A stretch of 64,000 nt of DNA, taken from the NCBI RefSeq assembly GCF_019745455.1, contig NZ_JAIETD010000013.1, positions 62,001-126,000 of the forward strand, in the 5' to 3' direction. This stretch comes from Methylobacterium sp. (GTDB lineage: Bacteria; Pseudomonadota; Alphaproteobacteria; Rhizobiales; Beijerinckiaceae). The notes below the pieces were generated by a model. The model did not search any database, was not told the origin of the DNA, and saw only the letters and a list, made by a program, of their open reading frames with translations. Positions 40,673 through 55,221 of this stretch are shown here, one piece after another (the stretch's first letter is position 1; each line of letters starts with the position of its first letter). The translations under genes were made by a program, and so were the position numbers.

Positions 40673-41536
40673 TTACTCGGCGCCGCCCTTCTCAGCGGTC
40701 CCCGGCACGACGGTCGCGCCGTCGATGACGCGAACCGGGCGCTTGGCATCGGCCGGAGGATCCTTCCAGGCCTGGGCCTGCGGTGCCTTCGAGGCCATGC
40801 CGTCCGCCTTGGGAGCCTCCACCGGGTTGGGTTCGGCAGCCTTTGGCTCGGCGGGCTGAGGCGCAGCCGCCGGGGCCACAGCCGGAGCGGCCTTGGGCGG
40901 CTCGATCGCGGCCGTCGGTGCTTCCGGCTTCGCAGGCGCAGGCGTTGCGGCCTTGGGTGCATCGGGCGTGATGCGGGGAGCCGCCGGCTTTGCGGGTGGG
41001 TTCAGCCTGACGACCTTCTTGGGAGTCTCGGGGCGCGCGGCGCCCGCATCGGGATTCAGGCCGGACGGATTGCGATCCAGGGGTTCGGTGCGCTGGAGGC
41101 GGGCGAGAGGAGGCGCGGAGGGGATGTTGGCCGGCGGGACCATCCTTTCGGCTTCGTACATCGGCCGGCGCTGGGCGACATCGTCCTCGGTCCATCCGAA
41201 TCCTGGCGCGGTCGGGCGGCTGACCCTGATTGGTGGGGCCGAAAGCCGCCGACGGCCGAGCACGGCGCCATCCTCGGCGTCGATGAAGAGGCGGATGCGA
41301 TCACCGTAAGGGTTGGTGGCTTCGACCACGTAGGCACGGCCGTCGAAGCGAGGCCGGTCGATCTGCGTGAACCCGCGGTCGCTCAGGCGCGCCACGACGG
41401 CGCGCGGCGGCAGCAGATCGTCGAATCGATCGAAGTATTGCGCTTGGGCCGGGATCGCGGCGAGGGCCGCCGAACCGATCAGGACATACCAGAGGGCTTT
41501 CAAGGAGCGCACAGGCGCCTTGCGGCTCGAAACCAT
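40673..41536 (-). CDS. Secreted Pro/Ala/Lys-rich protein of unknown function
   Basis: The 287-residue protein has a signal peptide (LKALWYVLIGSAALAAIPAQAQ), then about 75 residues resembling a PepSY-like unit (VVARLSDRGFTQIDRPRFDGRAYVVEATNPYGDRIRLFIDAEDGAVLG, shown in part), and a long low-complexity tail rich in PAKPEAP-type repeats. Such tails often span the periplasm or contact peptidoglycan. I do not recognise a named family. It is convergent with the formate dehydrogenase operon; no functional link is evident. Confidence 0.75.
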   Translation of the reverse strand: MVSSRKAPVRSLKALWYVLIGSAALAAIPAQAQYFDRFDDLLPPRAVVARLSDRGFTQIDRPRFDGRAYVVEATNPYGDRIRLFIDAEDGAVLGRRRLSAPPIRVSRPTAPGFGWTEDDVAQRRPMYEAERMVPPANIPSAPPLARLQRTEPLDRNPSGLNPDAGAARPETPKKVVRLNPPAKPAAPRITPDAPKAATPAPAKPEAPTAAIEPPKAAPAVAPAAAPQPAEPKAAEPNPVEAPKADGMASKAPQAQAWKDPPADAKRPVRVIDGATVVPGTAEKGGAE

Positions 41537-42177
41537 GGGACCTCGTCACTCAGATTGATGGCCCCGCCCGAACCTGAGCGCGGACGAGGCCGTCGTAATT
41601 TGGAAAGCCCGCTTTTGCCGCGGGTCTCGCCGATCGTGGCCGGGGTTGTCCCCGCATCCGCCTCGTGCTTGGCAAGCCTTTGTTAAGCGGGGGATTGGGG
41701 CGAGATTGCGAGGTGATCCGGGCGGCATCGCGCCGTTCGGTGTCGGATCGTTTCGCAGGCCCTCATCCCTGGGGTGAAGACCTGCCACCACGCCGCAGGC
41801 ACAGGCGCTTCGAAAACTGAAGCGATGCGTCCTCCACCACTTGCTGGAGACGTTAAAATCTGTAATGTGCAGTCGTTAGGACAGTATGACTGTCCCATTT
41901 TCGATCCCCTGCGACTCCGACGATTCGCTATGCAGGGATGGGTGGGGATCTCGGCGCGTGACGGTGCTGGCGACCAAACGAGATTCGAAACCGGTCGCCA
42001 CCACGGCGACGCGGTCTCGTACGGCTTGACCCGAGCCGCTCCGGGTCCGCGTCTGGCGGTCCCGTATTGACCGAAACCCCGTAGCGGACCTGCGACAGCG
42101 ACGAGAACGGCACCACGGTGCCGAGGCACGAAACATGCTCGCCCGCGAGCCTGAGCGGAAGATGAGGGATGAAGCGC
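41537..42177. other. Long intergenic region upstream of gltB with two dyads
   Basis: No convincing coding sequence is seen in these 641 bases; short frames here lack ribosome sites and family features. Two inverted repeats stand out: CGCTTC-N7-GAAGCG at 41807-41825, and GGACAGT-ATG-ACTGTCC at 41879-41895 followed by CATTTTC. An A/T-rich stretch between them (near 41851-41865) is a possible promoter. The position suggests control of gltB-gltD. Confidence 0.45.
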
Positions 42178-46884
<4,707 letters not shown>

Positions 46885-46892
46885 GGTCGGGC

Positions 46893-47492
46893 ATGCGGAT
46901 CTACGGCGATCCCGTCTCCGGCAACTGCCTCAAGGTGAAGATCGTCGCCGATTTCGTTGGGCTCACCTACGACTGGGCTCCGGTCGACATCCTGAAGGGC
47001 GATAGCCGAACACCCGATTACCTCTCCCGCTTTCCGGCGGGGCAGGTTCCGGGCCTGCAACTCGACGACGGGCGCTGCCTGGCGCAATCTAACGCGATCA
47101 TGCGGTACCTGGCGCGCGGCAGCGCCCTCGTCCCGCAGGAGAGCTTTCTGCAGGCCAAGATGGACGAATGGCTGTTCTGGGAGCAGTACAGCCACGAGCC
47201 AAACATCGCGGTCTGCAGGTTCGAGATGCGCTATCTCGGCAAGCCTGCATCGGCGCGCGACCCCAATCGGGTCGCCCGCGGCGAGGCGGCCCTCGACCTG
47301 ATGGAGCTGCATCTCGGTGCTGCAGATTGGTTCGTCGGCGACGACGCGACCATCGCGGATGTCGCCCTTTACGCCTATACGCACTGGGCCGACGAAGGTG
47401 GATTCGATCTGGGGCCGAGGCCGGCGATCCGGGCTTGGCTCGGCCGTTGCACCGAAGCTTTCGGGGCAGGAACAGAGACGGCAAAGAGGTAA
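46893..47492 (+). CDS. Glutathione S-transferase family protein
   Basis: The 199-residue protein has an N-terminal thioredoxin-like GST domain (MRIYGDPVSGNCLKVKIVADFVG, shown in part; PAGQVPGLQLDDG with the cis-proline; AQSNAIMRYLA) and an all-helical C-terminal domain ending with TIADVALYAYTHWADEGGF. A Ser-Gly-Asn-Cys group stands at the usual active-site position. The ATG is eight bases after the gltB stop, and gltD follows 111 bases later on the same strand. The substrate is unknown. Confidence 0.9.
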   Translation: MRIYGDPVSGNCLKVKIVADFVGLTYDWAPVDILKGDSRTPDYLSRFPAGQVPGLQLDDGRCLAQSNAIMRYLARGSALVPQESFLQAKMDEWLFWEQYSHEPNIAVCRFEMRYLGKPASARDPNRVARGEAALDLMELHLGAADWFVGDDATIADVALYAYTHWADEGGFDLGPRPAIRAWLGRCTEAFGAGTETAKR

Positions 47493-47603
47493 GGGCCGGT
47501 CGGCGTCACGCCGGATCGGTAAGAACAAGACACCAGCGCGGAACGAGCCGACCCGGCCGATTTCTGCGCGGCGGATCAGACAGACGCGCGAAAGACGGGC
47601 ACG

Positions 47604-49034
47604 ATGGGCAAGGTCACGGGTTTTCTCGAGTTCGATCGGCAAGAGCAGAAGTATCAGCTCGCGGCAGACCGCGTGCGGCATTTCCGTGAATTTACCCTGC
47701 CACTGGACGAGCACGACCTAAAGAAGCAGGCAGCCCGCTGCATGGATTGCGGCATCCCGTTCTGTCACGGCGATACCGGCTGTCCGGTTCACAACCAGAT
47801 CCCCGACTGGAACGAGCTCGTCTATCAGTCGGACTGGGAGGAGGCGCACAGAAACCTCCACTCCACGAACAACTTCCCCGAATTCACCGGGCGCATCTGC
47901 CCAGCGCCCTGCGAAGAGGCCTGCACCCTCAACCTCGAGAACCAGCCGGTCGCGATCAAGACGATCGAGCAGGCGATTGCCGACCGCGCCTGGAACATGG
48001 GTTGGGTCAAGCCGGAGCCCGCCGAGACTCGCACGGGCAAGAAGGTCGCGGTGATCGGTTCAGGCCCTGCCGGAATGGCCGCAGCGCAGCAACTCGCGAG
48101 GGTTGGTCATGAAGTCCACGTGTTCGAGCGCGAGCCGAAGGCCGGTGGCCTGCTCCGCTACGGTATTCCCGACTTCAAGATGGAGAAGCGCCACATCGAC
48201 CGGCGCGTGACGCAGATGGAAGCCGAAGGCGTGCGCTTCCACTACGGCGTCAATGTCGGCCTCAACAAGCAGATCGATGAGCTGACCTCGGAGTTCGACG
48301 CCGTGCTCTTCGCCGGCGGTGCCGAAGACCCGCGCAACCCGCAGCTTCCCGGCCAGGACCTCGCCGGCGTCCATTATGCGATGCCGTTCCTGGTTCAGTC
48401 GAACCGGCGTGTGGGCGCCGAGCCGATGCCAGGCAACGGCGAGCCGCCGATCCTTGCCACCGCCAAGAACGTCGTCGTCATCGGCGGCGGCGACACCGCA
48501 TCGGATTGCGTCGGGACTTCGTTCAGGCAGGGCGCGCTTTCTGTGACCCAACTCGACATCCGTCCGCGCCCACCCGAGCGCGAGGACAAGCTCAGCGTCT
48601 GGCCCTACTGGCCGACCAAGATGCGGACTTCGTCGAGTCAGGCGGAGGGCGCCGAGCGTGAATTCCAGGCGGCGACCCTCAGGCTCGAGGGCAAGAAGGG
48701 CAAGCTCACCGGCGTCGTGTGCACCCGCGTCGACGAGAAGCGTCAGCCTATTCCCGGTGGCGAGTTCGTCCTGCCGGCCGACCTCGTCTTCCTGGCCATC
48801 GGATTCGCCGGTTCCGTCCGCAAGGGCCTGCTGGAGGAGTCCGGCGTCGCCATGGACAAGCGCGGCAACGTAACGGCCAACGACCGTGATTATCGGACCT
48901 CACACGAGAAGATCTTCACGGCAGGCGACATGCGCCGTGGCCAGTCCCTCGTTGTCTGGGCCATCCGCGAGGGCCGCCAGGCCGCCCGTTCGATCGACGA
49001 AGCCCTGATGGGTGCCAGCGTCCTGCCGCGCTGA
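47604..49034 (+). CDS. gltD: Glutamate synthase small subunit
   Basis: GltD takes electrons from NADPH through FAD and passes them by 4Fe-4S clusters to GltB. The 476-residue protein has N-terminal cysteine clusters ([35 protein letters not shown]), an FAD-binding [14 protein letters not shown], an NADPH-binding [13 protein letters not shown] and a C-terminal [19 protein letters not shown]. The enzyme works with GltB, encoded upstream with one gene between. Confidence 0.97.
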   Translation: MGKVTGFLEFDRQEQKYQLAADRVRHFREFTLPLDEHDLKKQAARCMDCGIPFCHGDTGCPVHNQIPDWNELVYQSDWEEAHRNLHSTNNFPEFTGRICPAPCEEACTLNLENQPVAIKTIEQAIADRAWNMGWVKPEPAETRTGKKVAVIGSGPAGMAAAQQLARVGHEVHVFEREPKAGGLLRYGIPDFKMEKRHIDRRVTQMEAEGVRFHYGVNVGLNKQIDELTSEFDAVLFAGGAEDPRNPQLPGQDLAGVHYAMPFLVQSNRRVGAEPMPGNGEPPILATAKNVVVIGGGDTASDCVGTSFRQGALSVTQLDIRPRPPEREDKLSVWPYWPTKMRTSSSQAEGAEREFQAATLRLEGKKGKLTGVVCTRVDEKRQPIPGGEFVLPADLVFLAIGFAGSVRKGLLEESGVAMDKRGNVTANDRDYRTSHEKIFTAGDMRRGQSLVVWAIREGRQAARSIDEALMGASVLPR

Positions 49035-49039
49035 TCTCC

Positions 49040-50413
49040 CTAGCGCGGCGACCATCGGAAATCATCGGCCCGTCCGGGTTGAGGCGCCGGAGCGGCACCC
49101 TGGACCATGGTTCTTTCCAGGGCGGCTGACGTTTCGCTCTCGCGTGGGCGACCACTCATCAGCGTTCCTCCCGGCGAAACTTCGGCCCTGCTGAGAGGCA
49201 CCACCGGCCCGGCAGCGGGCTTGACCGGCAGGGCCGGTATTCCGGGCGGTTCGGGCAAACTCGGCAGCATCGCCGTGATCAGCTTATCGATGGCTGCGGT
49301 ATCGTCGAGCCGCGGCAAGTCCGCGCCGAGGCTGGATCCAGATGGCGTAGCCGCAACAGTGGCTGCCGGCTCCGCCGAATTCGGCGTATCGGCGCCCATA
49401 AGGCGCTTGAGTTCGACATCGGCGAAATGCGCGACCTTGCGGGAACCCGCGCCGGTGAAGTGAACGCCGTCCGAGGTTCTCAGCTTGGCCATCTGGCCAT
49501 CGAGATCCGGACCCGTCACCGTATAGCGGTTGCGGTCATCCACGAAGGCCGGCCAAATGTCGACATAGGTGCCCCCCGACTTCGTGACCCTCTCCCGGTA
49601 GATGTCGTTCATCGCGGCAAGATCCTTCGATAGATTCTCGCTGCGCATCGGAGGCGTGCCGACCCAGATCAGCGGCACCTTGCGGTCTGTGAACACCTTG
49701 ACGAGGGCATCGACCCGATTGCGGTAGATCTCGCGCCAACGCTCGCTTAGCGGTTCGAAGGCCTGGTCGCCCTCACGGATCGGCTGGCGATCGTTCGCGC
49801 CGAGCATGACGAGGGCATAGGTGGTCTTCTGTCCAGCCTTCAGCGCCTCCTCGGCGGACTTCGGCCAGTCCACGACATCCTTGCGGACGAGCCCGCTATC
49901 CGCCCGGGAACGGTCCAAGACCTCCACATCGGCATTGTCCTCGAACACATCGTCGAGGCCGCGGCCGAGATAGCTCGCCAGGGAATCCCCGAGGACGAGC
50001 AGGCGCCTCGTGGGCTCCACCTTCGGTGCCACCGGCTTCGGTTGCGCGACGGCTGGAGGTGTCTGTCGCGGCCGGCGCGGTGCCGGCCGGCGCTCGTCGG
50101 CATAGGAAGGCGGGGCATAGCCGCGCTGCCGAACGGACGGCACGGGAGCCGGCTGTGTCTGCTGCGGACGGTCCTCCCAAGGCCAGAAGAACTGGCGCGG
50201 TGCTTCCTGTGGCGGTGCCTGGTAGCGGCGCGCACTCGGCCGCGCGCCATAACCGTCGTCACGGTAATAGTCCGGGGGGCGGCGGCGCGGGACGTCGTCG
50301 TAACCGCTCCATTGCGCCAGAACCGGTGCCGCATCGGTGAGGCAGAACAGGGCGAACGCCAGAATCTGCACCGTGAGGATGCGCCCGGCTGCCAGATGAC
50401 ACCGAGCAGGCAT
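49040..50413 (-). CDS. Secreted SGNH/GDSL hydrolase, DUF459 type
   Basis: The protein of about 457 residues has a signal peptide ([22 protein letters not shown]), an Arg/Pro/Gln-rich spacer of about 110 residues, then the SGNH hydrolase core: [16 protein letters not shown] (block I serine), VMLGANDRQ (block III asparagine), and [17 protein letters not shown] (block V Asp and His). A Pro/Ala-rich tail follows. Relatives are thought to modify cell-envelope polysaccharide, but the substrate is not known here. ATG 50413 has GGAGGG immediately upstream; ATG 50440 is an alternative. It is the last gene of a minus-strand group with the transglycosylase and galE. Confidence 0.85.
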   Translation of the reverse strand: MPARCHLAAGRILTVQILAFALFCLTDAAPVLAQWSGYDDVPRRRPPDYYRDDGYGARPSARRYQAPPQEAPRQFFWPWEDRPQQTQPAPVPSVRQRGYAPPSYADERRPAPRRPRQTPPAVAQPKPVAPKVEPTRRLLVLGDSLASYLGRGLDDVFEDNADVEVLDRSRADSGLVRKDVVDWPKSAEEALKAGQKTTYALVMLGANDRQPIREGDQAFEPLSERWREIYRNRVDALVKVFTDRKVPLIWVGTPPMRSENLSKDLAAMNDIYRERVTKSGGTYVDIWPAFVDDRNRYTVTGPDLDGQMAKLRTSDGVHFTGAGSRKVAHFADVELKRLMGADTPNSAEPAATVAATPSGSSLGADLPRLDDTAAIDKLITAMLPSLPEPPGIPALPVKPAAGPVVPLSRAEVSPGGTLMSGRPRESETSAALERTMVQGAAPAPQPGRADDFRWSPR

Positions 50414-50528
50414 CGCCCTCCAAAAATTCGTCGGTTCCATGCAGATGGACCTTGTCGTCACCGGCCCGGTACGCGAGGGCCTCGCAGCCTGAGAACATAT
50501 AGGGCGAACCGAGCCCGGCGCCGAATCG

Positions 50529-51752
50529 TCAGCGGTACGTCTGCACATGTGCGAGGAGCTCGGGGGTCGCATAGCCGTCTGCCACGAGGCCGGCGCCGAT
50601 CTGATAGCGCCGGACCGCTTCCCGGAGTTTCGGCCCGGCGCGGCCGTCGGTCTCCCCCTGGTAGAAGCCCGCAGCGGCGAGACCCTTCTGAAGGGCCTGC
50701 AGGCCGGCCCTGTCGAGGCGCGAAACGGCACTAGGCCATGGCACGGCGAGGGGTGGCCCACCGGCCAGGCGGTCCGCGAGGTGTCCGATGGCGAGGGCAT
50801 AAGAATCGGAGGTATTATAGCCGCGGATCACCTCGAAGTTATCGGTGATGAGGAAGACAGGGCCGCTCGCGCCGCCGGGCAGGAAAAGGCTCGCATTTCC
50901 GGAAGCGGGCAGTGCCTTGCCATCGATCCGGCGTACGCCTCGTCCGGCGAAATCGGAGAGATCCCCGCGATAGCGCGTAAGGTCGAATCCGGGCGGCAGC
51001 GTCACGGCGTATCCCCACGACAGGCTCGCATTCCAGCCGAGGCTTCGCAGGAAGGCGGCGATGGAGGCAAGGGCGTCTGGACGCGAGGTCCAGATGTCGC
51101 GGCGCTTGTCGCCATCGTAATCGACGGCATGCTTGAGGTAGTTCGAGGGCAGGAACTGGACCTGCCCCATGGCGCCGGCCCAGGACCCCTTCATGGTGCC
51201 GGCAGAAACGTCGCCCTGTTCGAGGATGGTGAGCGCCGCCAGGAGCTCGTCGCGAAAAAGTGTGCCGCGGTATCGGACCTGCGAGAGGGTCGCCAGTGAG
51301 CGGATGACCGACGTGGTCCCGCCGCTGGCGCCGAAATCGGATTCAACTCCCCAGATCGCCACTAGGACCGCGCGGGGAACGCCGTAGCTCGCCTCGATCC
51401 GTGACAGGGTCGCATCAAGACGAGCAGCTTCTGCTTTCCCCCTATCGATCCGCCCCGACGATACTGCGCCCACGAGGTAGTCCCAAACCGGTCGCGAGAA
51501 CTCCCCTTGCGCGCGGGTCCGGCTAATGACGGCAGGGTCTGGTGCGGTGACATCCTTGAACGCGGCAACGAAAGTGGCATCCGAGATCCCCAGCGCACGT
51601 GCATCGGGTTTCAGGGCCGCGACGAAAGCCTGGAATTCCCGGACAGTCGCCGCCTCGGCAGGTTGCTGGCGCTGCGCTGGTGCCGCAATCGCCCAGGGTG
51701 ACACCATCGGAGCCAGAAGGGCAACCAGCGAGATGGCGGTGAAGCGCGTCAC
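50529..51752 (-). CDS. Lytic murein transglycosylase (MltB-like) with peptidoglycan-binding domain
   Basis: The enzyme cleaves the glycan strand of peptidoglycan to form 1,6-anhydro ends. The 407-residue protein has a signal peptide (FTAISLVALLAPMVSPWAIAA), an SLT_2/MltB domain with the catalytic glutamate in IWGVESDFGA and MGQVQFLPSNYLKHAVDYDGD, and a C-terminal peptidoglycan-binding domain (LQALQKGLAAAGFYQGETDG). GTG 51752 overlaps the galE stop (GTGA), so translation is probably coupled to galE. Confidence 0.93.
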   Translation of the reverse strand: MTRFTAISLVALLAPMVSPWAIAAPAQRQQPAEAATVREFQAFVAALKPDARALGISDATFVAAFKDVTAPDPAVISRTRAQGEFSRPVWDYLVGAVSSGRIDRGKAEAARLDATLSRIEASYGVPRAVLVAIWGVESDFGASGGTTSVIRSLATLSQVRYRGTLFRDELLAALTILEQGDVSAGTMKGSWAGAMGQVQFLPSNYLKHAVDYDGDKRRDIWTSRPDALASIAAFLRSLGWNASLSWGYAVTLPPGFDLTRYRGDLSDFAGRGVRRIDGKALPASGNASLFLPGGASGPVFLITDNFEVIRGYNTSDSYALAIGHLADRLAGGPPLAVPWPSAVSRLDRAGLQALQKGLAAAGFYQGETDGRAGPKLREAVRRYQIGAGLVADGYATPELLAHVQTYR

Positions 51753-52741
51753 GTCCGGTTGCGGCGGGTGAGGGCTTCCTCCCAGGCAAGCGCCTGAGTG
51801 ACGATGCCCTGAAGGTCGTCATTCTGCGGGCGCCAGCCGAGACGCTCGCGGATCCGGTCCGCCTTGGCGACGATCCGGGCTGGATCGCCGGCACGACGGG
51901 GGGAAAGCTTGACGGCAAAATCGACGCCTGAGACGCGTTTGACGACCTCGATCACTTCCAGCACCGAGTAGCCCCGGCCATAGCCGCAATTCAATGTCAG
52001 GCTCTCGCCGCCGCCGCGCAGGTGTTCGAGCGCGAGGCGATGTGCTTCGGCAAGGTCCGAGACTTGGATGTAGTCACGCAGGCACGAGCCGTCCGGCGTA
52101 GGGTAATCGGTGCCGAAGACCTCTAGATGCCGCCGCTGCCCGAGCGCCGCCTGGGTCGCGACCTTGATGAGGTGGGTGGCGTTCGGAGTGGATTGCCCGC
52201 TCCTGCCCCTGGGGTCGGCTCCGGCAACGTTGAAATAGCGCAGGATCACGTAATTGAAGCCGTGAGCTTCGGCGGCATCGGCGATCATCCACTCGCTCAT
52301 CAGCTTCGAGCGGCCGTAGGGATTGATCGGCGAAGCAACGAGGTCCTCGGGAACGGGAACTACCTTGGGCTCGCCGTAGACCGCAGCGGTCGAGGAGAAG
52401 ATGACGTGCTTCACGCCTTCCTTGACGGCAGTCTCGATGAGGGCGCGGGTCTTGACCGTATTGGCGAGATAGTATCCGAGCGGGTCGGCCACCGAGTCCG
52501 GAACGACGATACGGGCCGCAAAATGCGCGAGGGCGTCGATGCCGTGGCGGCGGATGACGTCGGCGACAAGGGTTTGGTCGCTGACGTCGCCGACGACGAG
52601 AGTGACCTCCGGCGGCAAAGCCCAATCGAAACCGGTGGAGAGATCATCGATGACGATGACGTCGTCGTGCCCGGCGTCGATCAGCGCAAGCACCATGTGG
52701 CTGCCGATGTAACCCGCGCCACCCGTTACAAGAACCGCCAT
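51749..52741 (-). CDS. galE: UDP-glucose 4-epimerase
   Basis: GalE interconverts UDP-glucose and UDP-galactose for surface polysaccharides. The 330-residue short-chain dehydrogenase-type protein has the NAD motif [12 protein letters not shown], the catalytic FSSTAAVYG serine region, NPYGRSK (Tyr-x-x-x-Lys), and [16 protein letters not shown]. It is divergent from galU, which makes UDP-glucose, and overlaps the transglycosylase start. Confidence 0.95.
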   Translation of the reverse strand: MAVLVTGGAGYIGSHMVLALIDAGHDDVIVIDDLSTGFDWALPPEVTLVVGDVSDQTLVADVIRRHGIDALAHFAARIVVPDSVADPLGYYLANTVKTRALIETAVKEGVKHVIFSSTAAVYGEPKVVPVPEDLVASPINPYGRSKLMSEWMIADAAEAHGFNYVILRYFNVAGADPRGRSGQSTPNATHLIKVATQAALGQRRHLEVFGTDYPTPDGSCLRDYIQVSDLAEAHRLALEHLRGGGESLTLNCGYGRGYSVLEVIEVVKRVSGVDFAVKLSPRRAGDPARIVAKADRIRERLGWRPQNDDLQGIVTQALAWEEALTRRNRT

Positions 52742-52970
52742 TTCTTATTCCCTTGCCGTGATCCTGCGGGGCAGCCGAAGACCTGATCGTGGACGGACGA
52801 GGACCGGATCGAAGGCTCTCCTCTTGCCGGCGACGTTATATCGGAAAGGTATCACATCGTTTATGCCACGAGAGCGCGGTGGATGTCAGGGATTATGCGC
52901 CGGTCGATGGGGGCTGGTCGTCCTGACGGTCATCGCGACCGTGTGTCTTTCCGTAGCCGGGTTCCGATTG
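52742..52970. promoter_or_regulatory. Divergent galE-galU promoter region
   Basis: The 229 bases between the divergent galE and galU starts must hold both promoters. An A/T-rich patch near 52836-52866 is the best candidate for promoter boxes. The galU frame stays open through this region, but the extension lacks ribosome sites and GalU-like sequence. Confidence 0.35.
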
Positions 52971-53837
52971 ATGAAACCGATTCGCAAGGCCGTCCTTCCT
53001 GTCGCGGGCCTCGGCACCCGCTTTCTCCCGGCGACGAAGGCGGTCCCGAAGGAGATGTTGACGGTCGTTGACCGGCCCGTGGTGCAGCACGTCGTCGATG
53101 AGGCCCGCGAGGCTGGCATCGAGCATTTCATCTTCGTCACCGGCCGGGGCAAAGCGGTCATCGAGGATCATTTCGATATCGCGTTCGAACTCGACCACAT
53201 GCTTCGGGAGCGCGGCAAGGAAGCCGCCTACGAGGAACTCAAGCGCGACCTGCCGAAGGCCGGCCAGACGAGCTTCACCCGCCAGCAGGCGCCGCTCGGT
53301 CTCGGCCATGCCGTCTGGTGCGCCCGCGAGATCGTCGGCGACGAGCCCTTCGCGGTGCTCCTGCCGGACATGCTCAGCCGCGGCTGCATGGGCCAGATGC
53401 TGGCCGCCTACGAGCGCCATGGCGGCAACGTCATCGCCGTCGAAGAGGTCAAGCCCGAGGAGACGCACCAGTACGGCATTGTCGGCGTCGGTCAGACCTT
53501 CGGGCAGACCTTCGAGATCGACGGAATGGTCGAAAAGCCGAAGCAAGGAACGGCGCCCTCCAACTTCATCATCTCGGGGCGCTACATTCTTCAACCGGAG
53601 ATCTTCTCGATCCTCGAACGCGGCGAGAAGGGAGCGGGCGGTGAGATTCAGCTCACCGACGCGATGATCGCGCTCGCCAAGCAGCAGGCCTTCTTCGGGA
53701 TGCGCTATGAGGGCCGGACATACGATACCGGTTCGAAGCTCGGCTTTCTCACAGCGAACCTCGCCTATGCCCTGGAGCGCAAGGAATTGGCCGAACCGCT
53801 CAAGGCCGAGATCGAACGCCTGCTCCGTGGTTCGTGA
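52971..53837 (+). CDS. galU: UTP-glucose-1-phosphate uridylyltransferase
   Basis: GalU makes UDP-glucose from UTP and glucose 1-phosphate, linking the GlgP product with surface sugar synthesis. The 288-residue protein has the nucleotide motif [49 protein letters not shown] and [20 protein letters not shown] 52971 ([13 protein letters not shown]) gives the canonical N-terminus. Confidence 0.96.
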   Translation: MKPIRKAVLPVAGLGTRFLPATKAVPKEMLTVVDRPVVQHVVDEAREAGIEHFIFVTGRGKAVIEDHFDIAFELDHMLRERGKEAAYEELKRDLPKAGQTSFTRQQAPLGLGHAVWCAREIVGDEPFAVLLPDMLSRGCMGQMLAAYERHGGNVIAVEEVKPEETHQYGIVGVGQTFGQTFEIDGMVEKPKQGTAPSNFIISGRYILQPEIFSILERGEKGAGGEIQLTDAMIALAKQQAFFGMRYEGRTYDTGSKLGFLTANLAYALERKELAEPLKAEIERLLRGS

Positions 53838-53920
53838 GAGCGCGTAGGCGGATTGCTTAGCTGGTGCGTGCAGCGCGGCGCGGGCATGCATGCAACGCAG
53901 CCATTCAGACGAGAACGTCC

Positions 53921-53949
53921 TTGCTTTTTGTGCGTCGCACTTTAATTAT
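53921..53949 (+). promoter_or_regulatory. Candidate promoter of the small RNA after galU
   Basis: TTGCTT (53921-53926) and AATTAT (53944-53949) are separated by 17 bases in an unusually A/T-rich patch. They place a transcription start near 53956, which is where the first stem-loop of the proposed RNA begins. Confidence 0.4.
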
Positions 53950-53955
53950 TGCGTT

Positions 53956-54043
53956 GCGGGATCGCGATGGCGTCGCGGTCCGGCAGCCCTTCTTGGGCGT
54001 TTCCTCCCTAGACTTCGGGCCGCTCTTCGGAGCGGCCTTTTTT
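53956..54043 (+). ncRNA. Candidate trans-acting small RNA with anti-Shine-Dalgarno segment
   Basis: About 88 bases fold into three stem-loops. Stem 1 is GGATCGCGA (53959-53967) with TCGCGGTCC (53973-53981), including one G-U pair. Stem 2 is GCCC (53986-53989) with GGGC (53995-53998). The third is a terminator (54018-54037). Between stems 2 and 3 lies an unpaired GTTTCCTCCCTAG (53999-54011), which is complementary to Shine-Dalgarno sequences. A promoter-like pair lies just upstream. This layout is known from rhizobial small RNAs (for example the alpha-r14 type) that bind mRNA ribosome sites. The family assignment is inference. Confidence 0.5.
54018..54043 (+). terminator. Rho-independent terminator with UUCG tetraloop
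   Basis: GGCCGCTC (54018-54025), loop TTCG, and GAGCGGCC (54030-54037) form a perfect 8-bp stem followed by six T (54038-54043). It is 180 bases beyond the galU stop, so it fits the proposed small RNA better than galU alone, though it can end both transcripts. Confidence 0.9.
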
Positions 54044-54120
54044 CTTGGGCCATGCATTTCTTCTGGTGTCAGGCATCGTCGGAGCTGACAGCTCAAGTCG
54101 TCCGGCAAGACTGGTTGAGG

Positions 54121-55026
54121 CTATTCGGCGGCGATGCGCCGGGGCGTGAGATCGACGATCTCCGCTGCGACCGCAACGACCATCTCTCGCAGGTGCCATA
54201 TCAGACCGGAGAATCCGTCCGTCACGGCGAGCGACGTCTCGTTCATGTAGAGGCCGCGGTTGATCTCGATCTGCAAGGCATGGCGCCCGATCCCCGGCTC
54301 ACCGTAATGCTCGGTGATGAAGCCGCCGGCATAAGGCTTGTTGCGCAGGACCTTGAAGCCGCGGGACCTGAGGTGCTGTTCGACGAGACCGGTCAGGAGT
54401 GGCGCGCAGCTCGTCCCGAAGCGGTCGCCCAGGATGATGTCGGCCTTCGTTCCCTCGTCGCGTCCGAGGCTCGATGACGGCATCGAGTGGCAGTCGATCA
54501 GGATCGCATAGCCGAACTGCCTGGCCGTCCGCTGGATCAGGGCGCGTAGGGTGCGGTGATAGGGCTTGTAGAGTGCCTCGATACGCTCGACAGCGTCTTC
54601 GACCGGCAGGCGTCCGCGGTAAATCTCCTGCCCGTCCGCCACGACGCGCGGTACGGTGCCAAGTCCGCCCGCGACCCGCATTGAGCGGGTATTGGCGAAG
54701 GGCGGCAGGCGCCCGTCGAACATCCGTGGGTCGAGTTCGTAAGGTTCGCGATTGAGATCGAGATAGGCGCGAGGGAAATGCGCCCGCATCAAAGGTGCCC
54801 CGAGATCGACCACCGGGGCGAACAGCCGGTCCACATGTGCATCCTCCGATCGCCGGAGCGCAAGGGCGTCGAGGCGTGAGGATGCGAGGAACGAGCGAGG
54901 ATAGACCGAACCGGAATGCGGCGTGTTGAAGACGAACGGAAGAGAATGGACCTCCGGCTCGTCGACCACGAAGGGCGGATCGAAGGCGGCGGAGGCGGAA
55001 ATCTGGTTCGTGAACGGTTCTGTCAT
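54121..55026 (-). CDS. N-formylglutamate amidohydrolase family protein
   Basis: The 301-residue protein matches the N-formylglutamate amidohydrolase (HutG-like) family: NTPHSGSVYPRSF, SEDAHVDRLFAPVVDLGAPLMRAHFPRAYLDLNR (shown in part), ILIDCHSMPS, DIILGDRFGTSCAP and LQIEINRGLYMNE. The enzymes hydrolyse N-formylglutamate to formate and glutamate. No histidine-degradation genes are nearby, so the physiological substrate is uncertain. ATG 55026 (MTEPFTNQIS) is chosen; the open frame continues upstream to 55167 without support. It is divergent from cpdR. Confidence 0.88.
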   Translation of the reverse strand: MTEPFTNQISASAAFDPPFVVDEPEVHSLPFVFNTPHSGSVYPRSFLASSRLDALALRRSEDAHVDRLFAPVVDLGAPLMRAHFPRAYLDLNREPYELDPRMFDGRLPPFANTRSMRVAGGLGTVPRVVADGQEIYRGRLPVEDAVERIEALYKPYHRTLRALIQRTARQFGYAILIDCHSMPSSSLGRDEGTKADIILGDRFGTSCAPLLTGLVEQHLRSRGFKVLRNKPYAGGFITEHYGEPGIGRHALQIEINRGLYMNETSLAVTDGFSGLIWHLREMVVAVAAEIVDLTPRRIAAE

Positions 55027-55221
55027 CGCAGCCAGGACGGGGGAACGCGCGCCGTTACTTTGCTGGCTCGCACCCTGGCTGTCCACTCCGATCGTGCGCC
55101 CGCGAGCATGGCCCGCGTGCCGGGAGGCACGGGCCGGGCCCGCGACTGTCAACACCTTGTTTACCAAGCGGACGCTTTATGGGAGGAACACACCGAATCG
55201 AAGGGTATGGGACGCCGCACG

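Noticed and set aside
41774-42070. 98-codon plus-strand open frame before gltB
   Set aside because: No ribosome site, mixed codon use and no recognisable family; it overlaps the dyads of the gltB leader.
52758-52970. N-terminal extension of galU by 71 residues, including a hydrophobic stretch
   Set aside because: GalU is cytosolic and its canonical N-terminus begins at 52971; the extension lies in the divergent promoter region without a ribosome site.
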